Assembly: GCA_014529385.2 (NCBI GenBank) | Contig: CM043960.1 | Span: forward strand, 36,902,781 to 36,966,780 | Origin: Adiantum capillus-veneris | Lineage: Eukaryota; Streptophyta; Polypodiopsida; Polypodiales; Pteridaceae | Direction of reading: 5' to 3' | DNA: 64,000 bases | Shown: positions 57,796 to 64,000 of the stretch, piece by piece | Position numbering within the stretch: the stretch's first letter is position 1 | How the letters are laid out: each line of letters starts with the position of its first letter | Translations under genes and position numbers: made by a program | The notes under the pieces: generated by a model | Seen by the model: the letters and a program-made list of their open reading frames with translations, nothing else | Database searches by the model: none | Told to the model about the DNA's origin: nothing

Positions 57796-58205
57796 CTTGC
57801 TTTTTGAAGGCTGCTTTATTTTATTAAAGCATAAGAGCTTGAGAGGGAGAGATTCCTTTTGCTTTATTTATGAAAGCTTTCAAGTTTTCAGCTTTTAAAA
57901 GAAGCTTTTGGGACTCTGCTTTTGGCATCCCTTCTACTCTTTAAATAAGTGGGTAGGCCACTCACAACTCAGAGCATCTGGACGCAGAGTCTGAGTGTGA
58001 GTGCCTGCTCGCACTTTTGTACTTTGAACTCAGATTAATACAAAAAAAAAAACCGAAAGAGGCTCCAGTCTTTGGGGCCAATATCTCTAGGCATGGAACT
58101 CCGCCGGGCTAGTGTCGAATAAATTGTGAACTGTGAATTGTTTCGAAGTGGTTATCTAGTGCTCTTGTGGTGGATTCTTGACTTGGAGTGTCCAAGTCTG
58201 TTATA
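57794..58205 (+). repeat. 5' LTR of Ty3-2, right part
   Basis: It resumes with CTTGCTTTTTGAAGGCTGC and aligns with the second half of the Ty3-1 LTR: TGGCATCCCTTCTACTC, a CTCAGAGCATCTGGACGC block, AAACCGAAAGAGGCTCCAGTC, TTTGGGGCCAATATCTC, and an end at CTGTTATA. The family block near 58045 is partly degraded. Confidence 0.85.
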
Positions 58206-58206
58206 G

Positions 58207-58218
58207 TGGTCTCAGAGC
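58207..58218 (+). other. Primer binding site of Ty3-2
   Basis: TGGTCTCAGAGC just after the LTR end. It differs by one base from TGGTATCAGAGC, the usual initiator tRNA-Met complement. Confidence 0.75.
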
Positions 58219-58281
58219 ACGGCCGATTTCTCTTCTACTGGAACTCCGATCCCAATTTTTTTTTTCCCCCCCGCGGCACCT

Positions 58282-59770
58282 ATGGCTTTAGGCAAAGATC
58301 AATCGACTCCCTTTGCATCCGGAGATGCGGGAAGGGATCACAACGAAGATTTCGGCAAGGAGTATGGCTCGCCTCGGCCTACTCAGGCGAAGCGTCGAGA
58401 GATGGAGCGTCAACGATTAATGGACGACGCAACAAAGGTGATGCTTAATTTTGCCAAGGATCCAAAAATGGCAGACTTCTTTGGAGGAGGTGCACGCGCA
58501 GTGGCAGAAAACCACAACACCACCCCCAAAACCCACTTTCAAAAAACCTCCTGCTCACAAGAAGTATACAGAGAAGGAATTAGAAGAGGTGGTTGATGCA
58601 CGAATTGCTAAGCTTTTTGTTGTGCAAAACAAAGCCGAAAAGCACGGTAAAAAGCAGAAGAAAGGCACTAACTTCCCGGGCTATTTGGGTTGTCAGTCGA
58701 CATTTGAAGAGGCAAAGAAACAGAAGAAGCGTGTTCGATTTGAAGGAGTACCCAGTTCTTCTTCTTCTTCTTCTGACAGTTCTTCTAGCTCATCTGACTC
58801 GAGCGAAGAAGACCGAAAAGGCAAAAAGCGAAGCAAAAAGCAACGCTTCGGAAAGGGCAAGAAAAAGGCAAAGAAGTCTAAATCTTGCCTCGTGAGTGAC
58901 AGTTCTACAGAGGACTCGTCTACAGACAGTTCAGACTCTGACAACAACAACTTTTATGCAAAGAAGAAGAATTTTTACAAAGCCAACCAGTATGACTTTC
59001 TGGACGACAAAGGCAAGAAAGTGCGAGAGTTTAAAGAAGGTGGACAATCAATTAAATTAGACACTTTTTCTGGTTATAGAAATGCTTCGAAGGCGTTGTC
59101 TTTTGTAGAGCAGTTTGACATCGCTTTCGCGGGAGGGCGTTACTTGGAGCACTCTAAGATTCGAAGAGTTGCCTCTTACTTTAAGGGGAATGCTCGAACT
59201 TGGTGGTCCACACTTCTATTAAGCAAGACTGGGCCGATTAAATGACTGAAATTTAAGAGGCCTTTTATTTTTTCTTGGCTGACTCGAGAGTATGAACGTG
59301 ATATACGAACTGCTTGGAACCATCTTCGGATGACCAAGGACACAGTGGACGCTTATTGCGAGAGATTCTGGAGCTCTTTTCTACCCGCCTCTTCATTTAA
59401 GATGATCTCGTTCAAGGAACAGATTGAGCCGGTTTACCTTGGGTCTTCCCCGAGATCACTGCTTGGAATAGAAGTCAACTTCCATTCAGGAGTTGATGAG
59501 TCATGCGAAACGGGGTTTTTCCATTCACTCTGGCAGTTTGACCTACCGCAGAGATGAGATCATGACGCAGAGAGCCGAACAGACTTCGACAAATGAAAGT
59601 AGAAAGAGAAAGAGCAACCCGGGAAAGAAAGACGCACGACCCAAGCTTACTTCTCAGGAGCGGGCTCGCTACGTTAGGGAAGGGAAGTGCTTTGGATGTA
59701 GGGAGTTTGGACATATCTCTGCAAAGTGCCCTAAAAAGGCACAGAAAGAACAGAACAACAAGGACGACGA
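58282..59770 (+). pseudogene. Ty3-2 gag, first copy
   Basis: The ATG at 58282 begins MALGKDQSTPFASGDAG. The frame shifts near 58525 and continues PKPTFKKPPAHKKYTEKEL. A Ser-rich, then acidic and Lys-rich linker follows (about 58757-58890). The gag core comes next (ASKALSFVEQFDIAF, GNARTWWSTLLLS, ERFWSSFLPASSFK), and then the zinc knuckle CFGCREFGHISAKC (59690-59731). Stops interrupt it at 59243 and elsewhere. Gag forms the virus-like particle and the knuckle binds the element RNA. The serine/lysine linker is unusually long for a Ty3 gag. Confidence 0.82.
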
Positions 59771-60923
59771 AAGGCCTTAGAGATCGAGAACAGCTGAAGA
59801 ACGTGGGAAGAAAAGGCAAGATGAAAATAGGACCGGTTCCAGATTGCGTGTTCGATTTGAAGGAGTACCTATTTCTTCTACTTCTTCTTCTTCTTCTTCT
59901 TCTGACAATTCTTCTAGCTCATCTGACTCGAGCGAAGAAGACCGAAAAGGCAAAAAGAGAAGCAAAAAGCAACGCTTCGGAAAGGGTAAGAAAAAGTCTA
60001 AATTTTGCTTCGTGAGTGACAGTTCTACAGAGGACTCGTTTATAGACAGTTCAGACTCTAACGACAGCAACTTTTATGCAAAGAAGAAGAATTTTTGCAA
60101 AGCCGACCATCATATGACTTTCTGGAAGACAAAAGCAAGAAAGTGCGAGAGTTTAAGGAAGGTGGACAGTCAATTAAATTAGACACTTTTTCTGGTTATA
60201 GAGATGCTTCGAAGGCTTTGTCTTTTGTACAGCAGTTTGACATCGCTTTCGTGGGAGGGCATTACTCAGAGCACTCTAAGATTCGAAGAGCTGGCTCTTA
60301 CTTTAAGGGGAATGCTCGAACTTGGTGGTCCACATTGTATTAAGGAAGACTGCGCCGGTTAAATGACTGAACTTTAAGAGGCTTTTTATTTTTTGTTGGC
60401 TGACTTGAGAGTATGAACGTGATATACGAACTGCTTGGGACCATCTTCGGATGACCAAGAAGGACACAGTGGATGCTTATTGCGAGAGATTCGGGAGGTC
60501 TTTTCTACCCGCCTCTTCATTTAAGGTGATCTCGTTCAAGGAACAGATTGAGCGGTTTACCTTGGGTCTTCCCATAGAGATCCGAGATCACTGCTTGGAA
60601 TAGAAGTGAACTTCTATTCAGGAGTTGATGAGTCATGTGAAATAGGGTTTTGCCATTCACTCTGGCAGTTTGACCTACTGCACAGATGAGAGCGACAAAT
60701 GAAAGTAGAAAGAGAAAGAGCAACCCAGAAAAGAGAGACGCACGAGCCAAGCTTACTCCTCAGTAGCGGGCTCGCTACATCAGGGAAGGAAAGTGCTTTG
60801 GATGCGGGGAGTTTGGACATATCTCCGCGAAGTGCCCTAAAAAGGCACAGAAAGAACAGAACGACAAGGACGACGAAAGGCCTTAGAGATCGAGAGCAGT
60901 TGAGGAATGTGGAAGAAATGTTC
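58730..60923 (+). repeat. 1.12-kb tandem duplication inside Ty3-2 gag
   Basis: Unit 1 (58730-59846) and unit 2 (59847-about 60923) both start CGTGTTCGATTTGAAGGAG. They cover the Ser/Lys linker, gag core and zinc knuckle. The two breakpoints share GCGTG, as expected for a microhomology-mediated tandem duplication. The copies have diverged by substitutions and small indels since. Confidence 0.9.
59847..60900 (+). pseudogene. Ty3-2 gag, duplicated second copy
   Basis: This repeats the linker (extra TCTTCT units give a longer Ser run), the gag core (ASKALSFVQQFDIAFVGG, NARTWWST) and the knuckle CFGCGEFGHISAKC (about 60797-60838). An indel near 60110 (AAAGCCGACCATCATATGAC) and stops near 60340 and 60770 break it. 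The second knuckle is intact as a motif. Confidence 0.8.
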
Positions 60924-60931
60924 CATATTGT

Positions 60932-61400
60932 GTGGATACCGATCCCAGCACGATGGACGAGAGTACAGAACTTTGCCAAGCTTGGGGCAAAGTGAAAGAC
61001 CAAGAAGCCGTGATCTTCTTCGATGGAGGAGCCAAGGCCAACTTCGTTTCACCGGAATTGGCGGCGCGGCTCGAGATCACTCCCGATCGGATGGGAGCAC
61101 TTGCGGAGGCAGTTCTAGCGGCACCCGGCAAGGACGTAGCCATTCCACCTGTCATTGGCAAACTTCGGTTGCATTGTCAGGGGTATCGGTCATGAGGACT
61201 TTTACATAATGCCTTTTGAAGGTCGTGATGTTCTCTTGGGAATTCCCTGGTACTACAAGAATAACGCCGTGGTCGGCTATCGGGCGAGGAAAGCGACATT
61301 GACCACACAGAAGGGCAGAACCATTGTACTTGACATTAAACTTAAGGGCGAGTTTGTCGCTATTGTATCGGCTTCGGCCATTTCAAAGTTAATGAAATCC
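60932..61400 (+). pseudogene. Ty3-2 protease domain
   Basis: The frame has IFFDGGAKANFVSPELAARL (active-site DGG at 61022). After a one-base shift near 61190 come HEDFYIMPFEGRDVLLGIPWY and KATLTTQKGRTIVLDIK. This fits a Ty3 protease with the family-specific DGG active site. Confidence 0.8.
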
Positions 61401-61409
61401 AGTCTGTTT

Positions 61410-61826
61410 GTTTACTCGATCTTTATGGAAGAGTTGAGCGATGAGCATAGGACAAATATGTCTCAACTTGATAAAGAATGCCAAGATTTTCTCCACTCTC
61501 ATGCCGATTGCTTCTCAGAGGGCCTGCGAGGCGAGTTACCACCCGCTCGTCCTGAAGATCATACCATTGATCTGATACCTGGAAGCACACCACCAAACCG
61601 GCCACCTTACCGTGTGAGTCGAGCCCAAAACGAAGAGATTATGTACCGTATTGCTCTCCAGTGTTGTTGGTTTTGAAGAAAGACGGATCTTAGAGAATGT
61701 GCATCGATTATAGAGCTCTCAACAAAATCACCATCAAGAACAGATTTCCGATTTCTAGGATCGATGATATACTCGACAGATTATAGGGATCCTCGTGTCT
61801 TAGCAGGATTGATTTGAAGAGTTGAT
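61410..61826 (+). pseudogene. Ty3-2 RT remnant with large deletion
   Basis: The linker before RT (ELPPARPEDHTIDLIPGS, PPYRVSRAQNEEI) and the first RT part (decayed, up to AGATTTCCGATT, RIDLK-like at 61808) are present. The sequence then jumps at about 61825 into the end of RNase H (FHFQIVHVQGQKNLVADALSR). About 900 bases, including PFGL, FFDD and most of RNase H, are missing compared with Ty3-1. The element cannot make its own RT. Confidence 0.85.
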
Positions 61827-63380
61827 TTGTCAGAGTTTCACTTCCAAATTGTCCATGTTCAGGGACAAAAGAATTTGGTGGCAGATGCTTTGTCTCGGGA
61901 GCCGTTGGTTCTTGCTATTTCCGCAATACATCATAGGAGCTTCGTGGATATGATTGACCAGTATGCCACAAATCCAGATTTTGCAGACGTTTTCACACGG
62001 ATACCGGATGGGCAGACAGTAGTGGGATATTCCATTCGGAATGGCTACTTGATGAGGAAAACCATGTTGTGCGTTACACAGCCGTTGAGGGAAAAGGTTA
62101 TGACTAAATGCCGCTATCCGCCTTTTACGGGTCACCGCGGTTTTTCTACCACCATGAAAGGGGTAGAGAGATATTTCTTTTGGCCGAGACTCAAGAAGGA
62201 TGTGGACGATTTTCTGCGCAGGTGCTTGGTGTGCTAGAGGTCAAGTTTGACAAGCATAAAGCACAGGGATTGTTACAGCCTTTGTCCATACCCACCCGCC
62301 CCTGGGAAAGTATTGCAATGGATTTCATTTTTTATCTCCCAAGAACACAGAGTGGTCACGATGGTATCTTGATTGTTAGTTACAGATTCAGCAAGCATGT
62401 TCATTTCATTCCAGTGAAGAAAACAGTCAAGCCGGATCACTTAGCGAGACTGTTTGTGGCCCAGATTTTCAGATTACATGGCTTGCCTGAAACGATTATC
62501 TCCGACAGGGACCCCAGATTTACGAGTTTGTTTTGGAAGGCAATTTGGGAGACCATTGGCACGCCGTTGCAGTTCTCGTCATCTTTCCACCCGCAGACTG
62601 ACGGGCAATCTGAGATTGCGAATTCAGTGGTATTAGATTTATCGAAGTCTTATATCTCGGATCAGAAGACTCAATGGGAAAAGTATCTACCTTTGGTGGA
62701 ATTTGCCTACAACAACACGTTAACTCTTCGACGGGGAAGGGGCCATTTGAGATTGTTGAAGGTACTGCAAACGTTCCACCCTTCCTAAGCAGGAAGGATA
62801 AGATTTTTGAAGATGATGAGTATACGCGCGACTTAGACACGGCTTTTGCTGAGGTCCGTGAGGCTTTGCAAAAATCTTAGGAAAGACAGAAAAAGGCAGG
62901 GGATCGCCATCGTCGCGATTTGAAATTGAAGGAGGATGATTGGGTGCTCTTATGTTTTGAGAAGGCATGCCTGAGAAAGAAAAAGGGAAAGAAGAGGCTT
63001 TTTCCAAAGCTTAGTATGCAATACTACGGACCTTTCCAGATCTCTGAAAAGATCAATGATGTCTCCTTCCGAGTAAAACTGCTCGACACTTAGAGGATTC
63101 ACAATGCATTTCATGTGAGTCTCTTGAAACCTTTCAAAGGTGATGTGTCTGAAGATGGGGAGCCTGATAAGCAACCCGAAGTGGAGAAAACGAGGAGATC
63201 CTTGTTCCTGAACAGATTTTGGCACATAAGGACACAAAGAATAAGGGTAAAGTAAGAAGGCGGTTCTTGGTTAAGTCCAAGAACTATCCTGCATTGGATG
63301 CGAAGTGGATGGAGAAGGAGGACCTAGCAGATACTCCTCAGATTGTGAACCTTTACCTTAAAGCTTTTGGTTTAGCATAG
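61827..63380 (+). pseudogene. Ty3-2 RNase H end, integrase and chromodomain
   Basis: VADALSREPLVLAISA ends RNase H. The integrase has a zinc part (TGHRGFSTTMKG, RRCLVC), first Asp (MDFIFYLPRTQSGHDGI), second Asp ([17 protein letters not shown]) and HPQTDGQSEIAN. Its core is more complete than in Ty3-1. [16 protein letters not shown] and a chromodomain-like end follow ([36 protein letters not shown]), finishing LKAFGLA-stop at 63380. Stops at 62236, 62878 and 63090 break the frame. Confidence 0.83.
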
Positions 63381-63975
63381 TCTATTCCAAATGGAACCCA
63401 GAATTTAGCTTGGCCGCAGATCTGGTGCACTGGGATGCACAAGAGGGGAGTTACTCCACTCCTTTGTCAACAGATGCCTCGAATTTTTTAGAATACTAGA
63501 GTCATTGATGTCTCTTTGAGCTTCAGGGATACTGAGAGGTGACAGTTTCTCGTTGTATGACTTTATGAAATGGAATTCCTGAATATGAAACTGATTTGTT
63601 CTTGACTTGTTTTTAAGTGCAGGAATTGATAGACGAAATGACTGTTGCATTTTGGTCTGAATGATCTCGAATAGACATGGTTGCAATAGGGGTTAGTCAA
63701 TCGGCCATTTGTGAGGTCTTGAGTGGATCTAGATGCGATTGCTAACTCGATTGCCGATAAATCATAGTCTAAGATCCGAATGAATGTTGAATGTCAGGTG
63801 ATGTCCTGTGATGTCTAGTGATGTCTTGTGATGTGACTGTCGATTGGTACATGTGCTAGTTGTGTGTTCCTAGTGCAGCGGTACTAACAGTCAGTGTCTG
63901 CTAAGATAGTTTATCGCTCTTGTCTGTTTTGTAGGCGTAATCGAGGGTGATTACAATGCTTTCAAGAGGGGGGTA
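63381..63975 (+). other. Ty3-2 3' untranslated region and polypurine tract
   Basis: No gene is seen. A TGATGTCCTGTGATGTC-type short array lies at 63798-63836, matching one in Ty3-1. The polypurine tract AAGAGGGGGGTA ends at 63975. Confidence 0.75.
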
Positions 63976-64000
63976 TGTCACAAATGAGTGAGTGGCAAGC
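63976..64000 (+). repeat. 3' LTR of Ty3-2, start only
   Basis: The first 25 bases of the LTR match the 5' LTR at 52597 with a few substitutions. The remainder lies outside the window. Confidence 0.88.

Larger units (their letters stand above)
52597..64000 (+). mobile_element. Ty3-2, chromovirus-like element split by LINE-B
   Basis: The 5' LTR begins TGTCACAAATCAGTGACTTGG at 52597. The matching 3' LTR start TGTCACAAATGAGTGAGTGG is at 63976 and runs off the window. The 5' LTR is interrupted from about 52884 to 57793 by LINE-B and its GA tracts. The interior has PBS, gag with a 1.1-kb tandem duplication, protease, a mostly deleted RT, integrase and chromodomain. It inserted into the copia fragment. 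It is related to Ty3-1 but is a distinct copy. Confidence 0.9.

Overview
This window looks like nuclear DNA of a land plant with a large, transposon-rich genome. Two host genes with short plant-type introns sit between 13.7 and 22.2 kb: a protein disulfide isomerase (PDI-L1 type) and the LCB1 subunit of serine palmitoyltransferase. Nearly everything else is retrotransposon or microsatellite. A fern or another seed-free plant is my best guess, but the sequence does not settle it. All element names below (LINE-A, LINE-B, LINE-C, Ty3-1, Ty3-2) are provisional.

Layout. (1) 1-13.5 kb: LINE-A copies, nearly all on the minus strand, separated by long (GA)n tracts, plus one plus-strand piece of an unrelated LINE (LINE-C, 10.06-12.20 kb). 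(2) 13.7-16.0 kb: eight PDI exons (domains a-b-b'); the second catalytic domain is missing. (3) 17.07-22.24 kb: LCB1 exons. The membrane-helix exon has been tandemly amplified, and one 3.7-kb intron carries a chromovirus fragment. (4) 22.3-45.07 kb: a head-to-tail array of plus-strand LINE-A copies and short non-autonomous relatives, one copy split by a solo LTR. (5) 45.07-64.0 kb: a nest of a Ty3 chromovirus (Ty3-1) inside a LINE-A copy, a doubly truncated Ty1/copia fragment, and a second related chromovirus (Ty3-2) whose 5' LTR is split by a full-length member of a third LINE family (LINE-B). The right end of Ty3-2 leaves the window.

How LINE-A is built. From 5' to 3' it has a GC/pyrimidine-rich leader, ORF1 (coiled coil, RRM, C-terminal domain) and ORF2 (AP-like endonuclease, reverse transcriptase, CCHC-like knuckle, basic tail), then a conserved 3' tail ending in ATTTC repeats. 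ORF1 and ORF2 share one reading frame and are separated by a single UGA, followed by CGG, in all five copies that keep the junction. LINE-B has the same arrangement (UGA CAA) and a near-identical nucleotide block around it, so stop-codon readthrough is a good candidate for ORF2 expression. LINE-A ORF2 also ends in a PCNA-box-like motif (QRRITxFF) kept in five copies. Copies lie within or beside TC/GA or CA microsatellites in a fixed orientation. This suggests target-site preference for dinucleotide repeats and would explain the head-to-tail arrays.

No LINE or LTR element here looks fully intact; all carry stops, frameshifts or deletions. The host genes have good splice sites but are incomplete at their facing ends, as if a deletion had joined two neighbours.
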